Source: Ferroplasma acidarmanus Fer1 (GTDB taxonomy: Archaea; Thermoplasmatota; Thermoplasmata; Thermoplasmatales; Thermoplasmataceae). Taken from it: DNA of 64,000 nucleotides. The DNA is taken from NCBI RefSeq assembly GCF_000152265.2, contig NC_021592.1, positions 558,001 to 622,000 of the forward strand. Direction: 5' to 3'. Made by a program: the position numbers and the translations under genes. The notes beneath the pieces were generated by a model, which ran no database searches, was not told the origin of the DNA, and saw nothing but the letters and a program-made list of their open reading frames with translations. Positions 29,034 through 37,587 of this stretch are shown piece by piece (the first letter of the stretch is position 1; every line of letters begins with the position of its first letter).

Positions 29034-31172
29034 TTATCTGTTTATCCAATGTTTTATTGGGGTAAGGCAAACGGGGCATTTATCGAATGTTGCATAGTGC
29101 CTGGTTCCGCAGTTTTTGCAAGTAATTGTCCTTTTTGAATATGCAAATATACCTATAACACTGCCAACTATCACTGTACTTATTGATATATACAGGCTGT
29201 ATGGCACACTATTAGTATGATAAATTTTATGCATTGAAATATACAGGGTCATATTATCACTTAGGTTTACATTATAGGTTTCTTTTGTGTAACCAGCCTT
29301 ATACATTGTTAAAATATAATGCCCTTTATCCAGTGTGAACGTTGCAACTTTACCATTTTCCGATATATTATTGTCGTTTAACATAACATTCCAATCCGGT
29401 TCAGGAGATTTAATTATCAGTGTATATTCAGGAATTTTAATATTGGGCTTTGTAAACTCCAAAAGTGATGAATTGTATAGAATATCAGTATAATTATAAT
29501 ATGGATTGTTGTATCTAATTTTATAAGTTATATTAGCTGTACTATTTGAATAAATTTTGAATGGCAAAGAAACAGTATTATTTTTATGTACATCTAAGCT
29601 TGAGTTGTAAAGTATAGTTTTATTGTTTTCTACCAGCACGGAAATTCTGGAGGAGTATGCCATTGATTTTATTGACAAATTTAGTGTGTTATTTTGTCCT
29701 GAAATGAGTTTTTTTGGTTTTTCTATTGAATATACTATCATTGGAATCTTTACAGGCACAATTATTTTATCATCTACTATAAATGAGGGCAAGGGAGGTA
29801 AAGAAAAGTTGTACTCAAAATTTCCAATATGCAATTGGTAATCTCCGTAGTATGAAACAGAATTGTTTTTTTGCACATCAAAAATTATAAAATTTTTTAC
29901 ACCGTTATTTACGCCAGCCGCTCCATTATTTATTTTATTTGTCATTGAATTTGATGTTTTATTACCATTATCAGGGATTATAGAAGATTTTAAGTTAAAG
30001 GTAGATACACCATTAGAAAATACAAATTCAGGATTTTCATAGAAGTATACTGTTGAGTTGATACTATAAAACGGCGAATCCCTATATACATAACCGTTAT
30101 AATTTGATGAATATGAATAAAATGTAGAATTGACCAGAAATACCGATTTTTTATAGGGATTTAAAATCTGCTGGTATATATAAAATTTTTTCATATTCGT
30201 GTGGAAATTAGAAGAATAAGAATCAATAGAGCTATTGTAAATTATCATGTTATAATTATTATATCCAAAGTAACTTTCAGTGTCATTGGATCTGATTAAA
30301 ATAGTTATATTATGAATTGAGAGATATCCATCTTCCCCCGCAGCTGTATCATTTGCTTCTGGTATTTTCAAAGAAAAAATATTGGTATCATTAAATTCTG
30401 ATGTATGTATATCTTGTGGTAAACTAATATTAGCTGTATAATTATAATAGCCTGTATAAACAGGAAGAGTTACATTTTTTATAAATTTCCCAAATTCATA
30501 TAGTTCCAATTCTCCTGTACCATTGTTGTCACCACGAATGTACAAATGCAATGATAAATTCCCAGCAAGGGAATTGTTATAAATATCTGTTTCTTTAAAC
30601 GGAATATTGCCATATGTGTCATAAGGATATGATTTTCCAAATAATTTTCCACTTGTAAAACAGACTTGTTTAATAGGGTTTGAATAAAATCTTATATTGC
30701 TATAATTGAATGCCACTTTATCATGATTAAAGTTAAAAATCATATTTGAATTGTTTTGTATAGTTAAATTGTTAAAAGTTAAATTTGAATTTGTCGCTTT
30801 TATCATTCCATTGGAACCAATTGATAAATTATTTATGTTTAATATGCCTTTATTAACAAATATATTTATACTAAAATTTGTGTGTTCTATGCATGAATTG
30901 GTTATATCTAACTTACCGTAATCAAAAATAGTTATATTCCGTTGAAATATGATTAAATTCTCATTAGAGATGGAATAATTGGACGTAATTGTAATATTAT
31001 GGTCCAAATAATATTTTGAGACATTTAAACTTGGATTTTGAATGTTATCAGAACTAGTATGGGAAATATTCACTGGCATCAATACCATAATGAGAGTTAT
31101 AATTAATGTGAGTATAATAAGTCTCTTTTTCACAATGGGTAATAACTTTAACTTATAAAATTTTAATAGCAT
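29034..31172 (-). CDS. Secreted/membrane-anchored surface protein with PEGA-like domain and C-terminal zinc ribbon
   Basis: A 712-residue protein. Residues about 15-38 are a signal or anchor helix (RLIILTLIITLIMVLMPVNI). A long Asn/Ser/Tyr-rich extracellular part with many N-x-S/T sequons follows, looking like beta-helix or beta-sandwich repeats. Near the end, SPEPDWNVMLNDNNI...KGHYILTMYKAGYTKETYNVNLSDNMTLYI resembles a PEGA domain. A transmembrane helix (about 658-680) and a cytoplasmic zinc ribbon CKNC-x10-CPVC (from about 685) end the chain. This layout is typical of Thermoplasmatales surface proteins. It is divergent from the ATPase gene and may act in cell contact. Confidence 0.6.
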   Translation of the reverse strand: MLLKFYKLKLLPIVKKRLIILTLIITLIMVLMPVNISHTSSDNIQNPSLNVSKYYLDHNITITSNYSISNENLIIFQRNITIFDYGKLDITNSCIEHTNFSINIFVNKGILNINNLSIGSNGMIKATNSNLTFNNLTIQNNSNMIFNFNHDKVAFNYSNIRFYSNPIKQVCFTSGKLFGKSYPYDTYGNIPFKETDIYNNSLAGNLSLHLYIRGDNNGTGELELYEFGKFIKNVTLPVYTGYYNYTANISLPQDIHTSEFNDTNIFSLKIPEANDTAAGEDGYLSIHNITILIRSNDTESYFGYNNYNMIIYNSSIDSYSSNFHTNMKKFYIYQQILNPYKKSVFLVNSTFYSYSSNYNGYVYRDSPFYSINSTVYFYENPEFVFSNGVSTFNLKSSIIPDNGNKTSNSMTNKINNGAAGVNNGVKNFIIFDVQKNNSVSYYGDYQLHIGNFEYNFSLPPLPSFIVDDKIIVPVKIPMIVYSIEKPKKLISGQNNTLNLSIKSMAYSSRISVLVENNKTILYNSSLDVHKNNTVSLPFKIYSNSTANITYKIRYNNPYYNYTDILYNSSLLEFTKPNIKIPEYTLIIKSPEPDWNVMLNDNNISENGKVATFTLDKGHYILTMYKAGYTKETYNVNLSDNMTLYISMHKIYHTNSVPYSLYISISTVIVGSVIGIFAYSKRTITCKNCGTRHYATFDKCPVCLTPIKHWINR

Positions 31173-31247
31173 GTTATGAAATTATAGCAAGGAAAATAGT
31201 TCTCATTGAAGTTCCGATAATTTTTTGATTTAGATATCATTTCCCTC

Positions 31248-33011
31248 TTGATGGATAGTAAAGCATTTCACAGAGAATTCGGGCCCAGAAAATTTTCATT
31301 TGTGAAAACATTTAAACTAAGATTGTATATACTTTTTTCAATTATACTTGTTGCAGGCATGTTATTTTACAATTTTAAATATACAGAAATTATAAGCATT
31401 TTTCTGCTATTATTTTCTATTATATTTTTTATAAAAGGTCACCATTCAGGGGCCGTATCATATTCTTCAGTTTTATATAGAAAACAGTATATTGGCAAAG
31501 ATAAAGAGTATAATATAATAAAAATTCCAGTAAGAAGTTTGAATTTTTTAGATTATATAGATTATAAAGTAAACCAGAATGTATTGATTTGCGGAACTAG
31601 CGGTCAGGGGAAAAGTAGGCTAATGCGATATCTGTTATATTTGTCTAAAGAACAGAAATTTATTTTCTCATATAAAGAAAATGACGATTATCTAAAAATG
31701 GGATATAATATTCTTCAAGTAGAAAACGAAATGCCTGATCCATTCATGGATACAGAAGCATTTGTAAATGCATTTTTGATAACGTACCCTATACAGAATA
31801 TGGGTATAATCTCACAGTATATCCCAATATTCTTGCGAGATATTTCAAAGATATCCAAAGATTGGAACGATTTTTTATATAATTTAAATATAAAATTAAA
31901 AAGTTCGAAAGACCAGATACAAAGGTCAGCATATTTATTTATTATTGAGCACTCTAAAGCTTTAATAGGTTCAAATTACAAAAAGAATATAGATCTTGCA
32001 GATGAAAGTATAGTATTTGATTTTTCGCAAGTAAATGAAAGTTCCAAAACGTTTTATTCAGAATTGTTTTTAAGGATACTCTGGAAAAGATTAACCAAAA
32101 ATTCAAAAAAAGTACTAATATGTATAGATGAGGCACATAGGTTACTTTATAATTTTGAAAGGTACCAATCTATATATATCGAAATGTCGAGAGAGATTAG
32201 AGCATTTGGGAAACTTTGGACTAGCACACAAAACTATTCTGATATGCCTAGTTATGTTAGGAACCAATTTGCCACCCAATATATATTCAACACATCTATA
32301 AAGGAGGACTTGGATCAACTTGGAATTATAGACCAAAAATTGAAATGGGCCGTACCAAACATGCCAAAACATTGTTTCACAGATGCACGGTATCCCTGGA
32401 TTTATAAAGTGGTTCCAGAATTTATAATATTTTGGTATCCGCTAGATAGAGATAAAGCTAGAAGTGTTTTAAGCACAGTGAACTATGACGCTGAAGTAAT
32501 AAAAATTTTACATGATAATGTACTTGAAATACCTACTATTGTTGAAATAATTTCCAAAAATTATAGTATTGATGAAAACACAGTCAAAATTAATGTGAAG
32601 AATTCAATATCAACATTGATAAAAAATAAAGAGATCAATAGAGTTTTATATGATTCGACCTATGTGTATTTTGGAAAAACCCTAGATTCTGCTAATTTGT
32701 CCTTATTCCATAAATTCATGGAAAATAAAGTCTTAGAAATATTATCTGAACGCTCTATTAGAGGGAATGTTATTATAGCAAAAAAGGGTCAAAATCTACC
32801 TGACATATCTACAGAAAAATTCAATATAGAAATAGAAACAGGTTTAAAGCACGATATCACAGATTTAAAGAAAAGGACCAATACTGGTGATAAATCTAAT
32901 ATTATTATAATTCCTAACAAAAATTTAATGGAAAAATATAATAAATTACAAAATGTGAGTGTAATTGAGATAAAAGAATTGAAAGCATTCCTAGAGAGGT
33001 ATTACACATAA
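31248..33011 (+). CDS. Membrane-anchored HerA/TraG-like ATPase with C-terminal nuclease-like domain
   Basis: A 587-residue protein. Two transmembrane helices lie at about 25-65. The motor has Walker A CGTSGQGKSRL (about 113-123), Walker B VLICIDEAHR and a downstream SREIRAFGKLWTSTQN segment, as in HerA/FtsK-type coupling ATPases. Beyond a winged-helix-like stretch, the C-terminal part (LPDISTEKFNIEIETGLKHDITDLKKR...SNIIIIPNK) resembles the core of a PD-(D/E)XK fold. It could pump DNA across the membrane during transfer. The convergent small gene overlaps its 3' end by 10 bp. The family is likely, the conjugative role is inference. Confidence 0.65.
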   Translation: MMDSKAFHREFGPRKFSFVKTFKLRLYILFSIILVAGMLFYNFKYTEIISIFLLLFSIIFFIKGHHSGAVSYSSVLYRKQYIGKDKEYNIIKIPVRSLNFLDYIDYKVNQNVLICGTSGQGKSRLMRYLLYLSKEQKFIFSYKENDDYLKMGYNILQVENEMPDPFMDTEAFVNAFLITYPIQNMGIISQYIPIFLRDISKISKDWNDFLYNLNIKLKSSKDQIQRSAYLFIIEHSKALIGSNYKKNIDLADESIVFDFSQVNESSKTFYSELFLRILWKRLTKNSKKVLICIDEAHRLLYNFERYQSIYIEMSREIRAFGKLWTSTQNYSDMPSYVRNQFATQYIFNTSIKEDLDQLGIIDQKLKWAVPNMPKHCFTDARYPWIYKVVPEFIIFWYPLDRDKARSVLSTVNYDAEVIKILHDNVLEIPTIVEIISKNYSIDENTVKINVKNSISTLIKNKEINRVLYDSTYVYFGKTLDSANLSLFHKFMENKVLEILSERSIRGNVIIAKKGQNLPDISTEKFNIEIETGLKHDITDLKKRTNTGDKSNIIIIPNKNLMEKYNKLQNVSVIEIKELKAFLERYYT

Positions 33012-33283
33012 GTTTTATCTTCCATTAAACTCTGTAAAAGTAATTCATTATACCTAATCTCTCTTACAATATGGAAGTATTCTAAAGTCAAAGATATTGC
33101 TGAAACAATTACTATTATCAACACTGTGAACAATATTAATGGGAAAAGACCATAGTTGCTATTATTGTACAAATATAAAAGCAGTAATGAACTCAATAAA
33201 ATTCCAGTAACTAGATAAAATAAAATCTTTTTTAGTTTTTCCAAATTTGTGATTTGGGAATTAACAATTTTAGCTATATCCAT
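33002..33283 (-). CDS. Small two-helix membrane protein, copy 1
   Basis: A 93-residue protein: amphipathic start (MDIAKIVNSQITNLEKLKK), two hydrophobic helices (about 20-41 and 48-70) and a charged helical end (YFHIVREIRYNELLLQSLMEDKT). It is about 80% identical to the product of 33965-34249, so it is a recent paralogue. It overlaps the end of the ATPase gene on the other strand. I do not recognise the family; membrane pore or coupling roles are only guesses. Confidence 0.6.
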   Translation of the reverse strand: MDIAKIVNSQITNLEKLKKILFYLVTGILLSSLLLLYLYNNSNYGLFPLILFTVLIIVIVSAISLTLEYFHIVREIRYNELLLQSLMEDKTYV

Positions 33284-33320
33284 TAAAATCTATTATTTTA
33301 AAATATATTAACATAACGTT
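33002..33320. repeat. Gene-sized direct repeat, left copy
   Basis: This stretch is a diverged direct repeat of 33965-34285, including the small membrane protein gene and about 35 bp upstream (AAAATATATTAA...AACGT...). The copies bracket a 680-bp segment containing the ArdC remnant. It could have arisen by tandem duplication with later insertion, or by recombination between element variants. Confidence 0.65.
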
Positions 33321-33599
33321 GATGCACATCAATTTTGTACTAAAAGGAAAATAAGAATTATGATTGCAGGTAAAATTAAACCAAGCATTTAAATACAAAG
33401 CCTCAATTTTGCCTTTTAACGCTATATAATTACCTTTAACGTATTATTTCCCTTTTCAATGTAAAATCAATTTATAAATGTGTAGAAAATAAAAATATAC
33501 TGTATATTTTTAATAATTTCTAAATTAACTATACAATTCATTAACAATGATACCAGTGGATACACAGCACATTCTAGAGAGTGAGATCTCCAGGAAATA
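33284..33599. other. AT-rich intergenic region, no gene seen
   Basis: These 316 bp hold the promoter of the small membrane gene at the left and the 5' side of the ArdC remnant at the right. In frame with that remnant, a stop codon at 33582-33584 interrupts any longer reading. Confidence 0.3.
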
Positions 33600-33920
33600 G
33601 TGGTTATGAAGATACCTGAAGAATATGAAGATGTACTGCATACTTTAATCCATGAAATGTCCCATGCACGGCTGGATCACCTGAACAGAAAAGATATTCC
33701 CTATGGCATTGGAGAAGCTGAAGCTGAGCTGTCCACATACCTGGTAGGGCAGCATTTCGGGTACCATTTCAAGGACGAATCTGCAGCTTACATGAAAGGG
33801 TGGCTTGATAATGCAAAACAGGAAGGCCACACCCTGAGCAATGAGAATCTGGATAGGGCAATGAACAATGCCAGGCACATAATTCAGGATATAAATGCAC
33901 AGCTGGAAACAAAGAAATAA
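33600..33920 (+). pseudogene. ArdC-like zinc metallopeptidase, C-terminal remnant
   Basis: The 106-codon frame (first Met at 33606) begins almost at the active site: TLIHEMSHARLDH carries HExxH-type zinc ligands, followed by EAEAELSTYLVGQHFGYHF and a C-terminal helix AMNNARHIIQDINAQLE, as in the zincin half of ArdC-type antirestriction proteins. The usual N-terminal single-strand DNA-binding domain is missing and an in-frame stop lies 18 bp upstream. It may be a decayed antirestriction gene, or an active stand-alone zincin. No ribosome site is evident. Confidence 0.6.
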
Positions 33921-33964
33921 TTAAATCATATATTTTTTAATTTAGAATTTAGTTAATGCAAAAA

Positions 33965-34249
33965 TCACTCTGCATAAGTTTTATCTTCTATCAAACTTTG
34001 TAATAGGAATTCATTATATTTAATATCTCTAACGATATGGAAGTTTTCAAAAGTCAAAGATATGGCTGAAACTATCACTATTATCAATCCTGTGAATAGT
34101 ATTAATGGAAAAAGGCCATAGTAACTATTGTTGTATAAATACAAAAGTAGTAATAAGCTCAATAAAATTACTGTAACTAGATAAAATATGATTTGTTTTG
34201 TTTTTTCCAAATGTGTGATTTTTGTATAAACAATTTGGGTAATATCCAT
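33965..34249 (-). CDS. Small two-helix membrane protein, copy 2
   Basis: A 94-residue paralogue of the product of 33002-33283: MDITQIVYTKITHLEKTKQ, two hydrophobic helices, and FHIVRDIKYNEFLLQSLIEDKT. Differences are spread over the chain and are mostly conservative, so both copies have been kept under selection. It lies between the ArdC remnant and the DNA methyltransferase gene. Function unknown. Confidence 0.6.
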   Translation of the reverse strand: MDITQIVYTKITHLEKTKQIIFYLVTVILLSLLLLLYLYNNSYYGLFPLILFTGLIIVIVSAISLTFENFHIVRDIKYNEFLLQSLIEDKTYAE

Positions 34250-34285
34250 AGAATTATATCGATGTAAAATATATTAATCTAACGT
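33965..34285. repeat. Gene-sized direct repeat, right copy
   Basis: Partner of 33002-33320. The coding part and the first 35 bp of upstream sequence (AAAATATATTAAtcTAACGT) are shared, and similarity fades further upstream. Confidence 0.65.
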
Positions 34286-34391
34286 GAATACCCATCAGTT
34301 TTTATAATGCAGAATATTGAGTTCATCATTCTATTTGTTATGGAAATAGAGATGCCCATAAAAGAGATAAGTAAATATCAATTAAAATATT

Positions 34392-35438
34392 ATGCTAACA
34401 ATGAAAACACTACATAAAATCATTTATAGTGATGCAAGAGAAATGAAGGAAGTTAAATCTGAAAGTGTAGATTTAATGATAACCTCCCCACCATATCCTA
34501 TGATAAAGATGTGGGATGATATGTTTTCTGTACAAAATCCAGAAATAGCCGAAGCATTAAGAGAAGAAAATGGAGAAAAAGCATTTGAGTTAATGAATAA
34601 AGAATTAGATAAGGTTTGGAAAGAAGTTTACCGTGTTTTAAAGATAGGCGGGATTGCCTGTATTAATATTGGAGATGCTACAAGAAGTTTGGGCGGCAAG
34701 TTTCAAATTTACACAAATCACGCAAGAATATTGAATTATTGTTTAAGTTTAGGTTTTCATGCTCTACCCGAAATACTCTGGTTAAAAGAGACCAACAAGC
34801 CAGATAAGTTTATGGGTTCTGGAATGTTGCCAGTAGGGGCTTATGTTACATTGGAGCACGAATATATCTTAATATTAAGAAAAGGTTATAAAAGAGAATT
34901 TAAAAGTGCAGAAGAAAAACTAAATCGGCAGAATAGTGCTTTCTTCTGGGAAGAGAGAAATACATGGTTTTCTGATAAATGGAATGATCTCAATGGGGTT
35001 TTTCAGAGGTTAAACCATATAAAAGTTAGGGAGAGGAGTGGGGCTTATCCAATAGAATTGGCTTATAGGTTAATAAATATGTTCTCCGTTCAAGGGGATA
35101 CTATACTGGATCCATTTCTCGGAACAGGAACAACTACATTAGGAGCAATTGCTTCTGCAAGAAATAGTATAGGTTATGAAATTGATGGAAACTTTAAAGA
35201 TATCGTAGAAGAAAGGATTAAAAATATTAAAGATACCTCAAATATCTATATTGATGAGAGATTGTCAAGGCATATAGAATTTATGAAGAAAAGACTTGAA
35301 TTAAAAGGTGAACATAAATATTTTAATAAGAATTATAATTTTCCTGTCGTTACAAACCAGGAAAAAAATATACTTTTCTTGAAATTAAAGGAGATTAGTA
35401 AAACAAACGAGAATATATTTGAGGTTGAGTATAGTTAA
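34392..35438 (+). CDS. Type II DNA methyltransferase (amino-methyltransferase, TSPPY type)
   Basis: A 348-residue enzyme that may start at ATG 34392 or at the second Met three codons on. Motif IV is TSPPYPMI (TSPPY is typical of N4-cytosine enzymes), and motif I DPFLGTGTTTLGAIASARNSIGYEID comes near the C-terminus, so the order is that of the beta class. It transfers a methyl group from SAM to DNA. The facing gene, whose stop overlaps by 4 bp, is a MjaI-type nuclease; M.MjaI is an m4C enzyme for CTAG, so CTAG is the likely site here. Confidence 0.88.
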   Translation: MLTMKTLHKIIYSDAREMKEVKSESVDLMITSPPYPMIKMWDDMFSVQNPEIAEALREENGEKAFELMNKELDKVWKEVYRVLKIGGIACINIGDATRSLGGKFQIYTNHARILNYCLSLGFHALPEILWLKETNKPDKFMGSGMLPVGAYVTLEHEYILILRKGYKREFKSAEEKLNRQNSAFFWEERNTWFSDKWNDLNGVFQRLNHIKVRERSGAYPIELAYRLINMFSVQGDTILDPFLGTGTTTLGAIASARNSIGYEIDGNFKDIVEERIKNIKDTSNIYIDERLSRHIEFMKKRLELKGEHKYFNKNYNFPVVTNQEKNILFLKLKEISKTNENIFEVEYS

Positions 35439-36067
35439 GACAATCTTTTGATTTCGGCTTGTATATCTTCAATTATATCGGGATTTGCAATAACTTTCTT
35501 CTTTGTCTGCTCATCTTTCACAGAAAAGATATAAAATACGGCACCACCATATTTTTGAGTAAACTTTCCATGAGTTATCTTCTGTTGTGTTCTTTCATTT
35601 ATTATCTGGGTAATATATTCATACCCTGTAGGTTTTATTTGTAATCCGATATACTTATCTTTAATCTTGATAAAGAAGTCTACATTATAACCCCTATCCC
35701 AACTATCTGGTGCGGGTTCTATTTTAACTCCTAATATGTCTTGCAATTGCCCATAAATTGTTTCTTTTTCTGAAACATACCCATCAAATGTTCTATTGAT
35801 AACAAGATTAACAACAAAGTCAATACAGTCTTCTTCAGTTATGTCATCAACTTCTGCTCTTATTACTTCTGTAACTTTTACATATAATTTTTCCCCTAAT
35901 TCAATAAGATGGGATTTTGGATATACATTGTTGTAGTAATAATCTTCCCAATCCTTTAATTCTTTAGGAGAACACTTTCTTATTTCTTCAGCAACAGCCC
36001 CAACTTGTTTTTTCTTAGTTAACCCCCAACGCATATTGGCACTGTTTAGAACCCATTCTTTTGGCAT
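35435..36067 (-). CDS. MjaI-family restriction endonuclease
   Basis: A 210-residue protein. WVLNSANMRWGLTKKKQVGAVAEEIRKCSPKELKDWEDYYY at the N-terminus and DSWDRGYNVDFFIKIKDKYIGLQIKPTGYEYI in the middle match my memory of the MjaI restriction enzyme family, the latter giving a plausible D...Q/E-x-K core (VDFF...LQIK). MjaI cuts CTAG. The gene converges with the methyltransferase gene, overlapping by 4 bp. Protection and cutting would make this a complete type II system. The specificity is inferred from the family only. Confidence 0.75.
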   Translation of the reverse strand: MPKEWVLNSANMRWGLTKKKQVGAVAEEIRKCSPKELKDWEDYYYNNVYPKSHLIELGEKLYVKVTEVIRAEVDDITEEDCIDFVVNLVINRTFDGYVSEKETIYGQLQDILGVKIEPAPDSWDRGYNVDFFIKIKDKYIGLQIKPTGYEYITQIINERTQQKITHGKFTQKYGGAVFYIFSVKDEQTKKKVIANPDIIEDIQAEIKRLS

Positions 36068-36342
36068 ATAAAGTTCAGGAGGTCATACCTTAAATTCTTT
36101 TCCTAAAGACCGATATATAAGTAGTTAAACAACACTTCTCTCTCAGGATAAAGCCTACGGCTTCATGTATGGAAATAATAACCACGCCTTGTATATTTAT
36201 GTTCAAAAACATTTATTATGCAACAAAAGATATAGAATTGTTGCATTGTTTTAAATACTCTATTATTTAAAAAATCAAATACAGCAATACAGGAAAAAGT
36301 TTATATTTAAAACCATGCTACAACTTTTAAAGTGGTTGCATA
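36068..36342. other. Intergenic region with an AAGCC-tac-GGCTT hairpin
   Basis: This 275-bp stretch separates the restriction gene from the recombinase gene. At 36151-36163 it holds a perfect 5-bp inverted repeat with a 3-base loop followed by CATGTATGG, reminiscent of IS200/IS605-type end hairpins. The right end holds the promoter of the recombinase gene (TTTATATTTAAAA near 36300). Confidence 0.3.
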
Positions 36343-36960
36343 ATGAATGAAATAGGTTTGAAAAATTCAATGATGAAAATAAAGGATGAATCGGATTTGC
36401 CACAGCATATTACATATAATGAATACCAGAGTCTACTAAATGAGATAATGAATAATCCTTATAGCCATTTTCTTAACAAGAAAATGATTCCATTCCTGAA
36501 AGCCAGGGACATGTTGATGTTAAAATGCATGTGGGAACTGGGTGGAAGAATATCGGATATTTTGAATATAGAAATCAATGATATAGATTTTAAAAATAAA
36601 ATAATAGTTTTGAAGGTTAAGAAAAGGGGCGGCTTCATAAATCGGATTCCGGTATCGGATAACTTGTTATTGGACATATCTAATTTTATGAGAGCGTATC
36701 CTGAAGTCAACGGAAGGTTTTTCAAAATGGATCGGGAGACTGCCTGGAAGAAGGTAAAAGGCTATGGGGATAAAATAGGATTAAAATTACACCCGCACAT
36801 GTTCCGGCATGGATTGGCGATATATTTACTCATGAAAGGTGTTCCAATTCAGATTATCGCAAGGAGATTGGGACACAAGAATGCAATGACCACATTACAC
36901 TACTATGTTGTGATTACGCCAGAGATAGAGAGAGAAGCATTGAAGGGGATATTGCTATGA
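36343..36960 (+). CDS. Tyrosine recombinase (XerA/XerC-like), second recombinase of the element
   Basis: A 205-residue protein made almost only of the catalytic domain. Arg69 (ELGGRISDIL), a lysine near 94-95, His152-x2-Arg155 (PHMFRHG), His178 (LGHKN) and Tyr187/188 (LHYYVV) supply the full active set. The usual N-terminal core-binding domain is reduced to about 50 residues. It differs clearly from the integrase at 57010. It could act on the related repeats at 37303 and 55016. The next small frame overlaps by 4 bp. Confidence 0.82.
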   Translation: MNEIGLKNSMMKIKDESDLPQHITYNEYQSLLNEIMNNPYSHFLNKKMIPFLKARDMLMLKCMWELGGRISDILNIEINDIDFKNKIIVLKVKKRGGFINRIPVSDNLLLDISNFMRAYPEVNGRFFKMDRETAWKKVKGYGDKIGLKLHPHMFRHGLAIYLLMKGVPIQIIARRLGHKNAMTTLHYYVVITPEIEREALKGILL

Positions 36961-37151
36961 AAACAATTGATTTCACAGTATTGTGGCACGTAGTGTATCA
37001 AGGTTATTTATGCTATTTAGCAATAATTATATGTGTCTCTATGGAACATAGCAATAGAAATAGAAAAATGCGTTTTGCCAACTATATTGAAGCTAGTAGT
37101 AGGAAAGATATTGTGGAAGGCTGGAGTTATGCTCATTGGATAAAAAAATAG
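36957..37151 (+). CDS. Small hypothetical protein coupled to the recombinase
   Basis: A 64-codon frame whose ATG overlaps the recombinase stop (ATGA). It has a hydrophobic N-terminal half (VLWHVVYQGYLCYLAIIICVSM) and a charged end. The overlap is the only evidence that it is a gene; I do not recognise it. Confidence 0.35.
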   Translation: MKTIDFTVLWHVVYQGYLCYLAIIICVSMEHSNRNRKMRFANYIEASSRKDIVEGWSYAHWIKK

Positions 37152-37302
37152 GTTTTAAGAGCATATAAAGGGTTGAATCTGTTTTTCTCAGATATTCTAG
37201 CAGATAGATTTGGAATATTACATTTTCATTACAAGTGTATGAATATTTATCTAAAACATGGCTTAAAATATAACAAAATAGAGCTAATTAAAAGAATGTG
37301 CT

Positions 37303-37377
37303 ATTGGTGGTATTTTACATTGAACCATCTATGGCTTAAAATCAAGCCGTTCTAAGGTGTTTTAGAACTATGCTTTT
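37303..37377 (+). repeat. Diverged direct repeat, left copy (pairs with 55016-55092)
   Basis: This 75-bp stretch starts ATTGGTGGTATT and includes TTTTAGAACT. It is about 75% identical, in the same orientation, to 55016-55092. The two copies bracket the AbiV gene and all the metabolic cargo. It overlaps an unconvincing 60-codon frame. Confidence 0.55.
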
Positions 37378-37587
37378 GAGATGAGGGTGTTTGTATCCAG
37401 TTATATTTTCATTTTCAGCACATAGATTAAGAATATATAGGGAAAATACCAATCTGAATGTTATGCCTTTATTTAATTTCCTATAAAGAATTCTTTATAA
37501 ACGTATACATGTTATTGATATGATAATTATGGGTAAAAAAGAAATATCTAATAGGAAAAATCCTGTGGATAGGGTAAGGGCATGGGT

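Noticed and set aside
37173-37355. A 60-codon plus-strand frame after the recombinase.
   Set aside because: No ribosome site; it overlaps the diverged repeat, whose other copy does not keep the frame.
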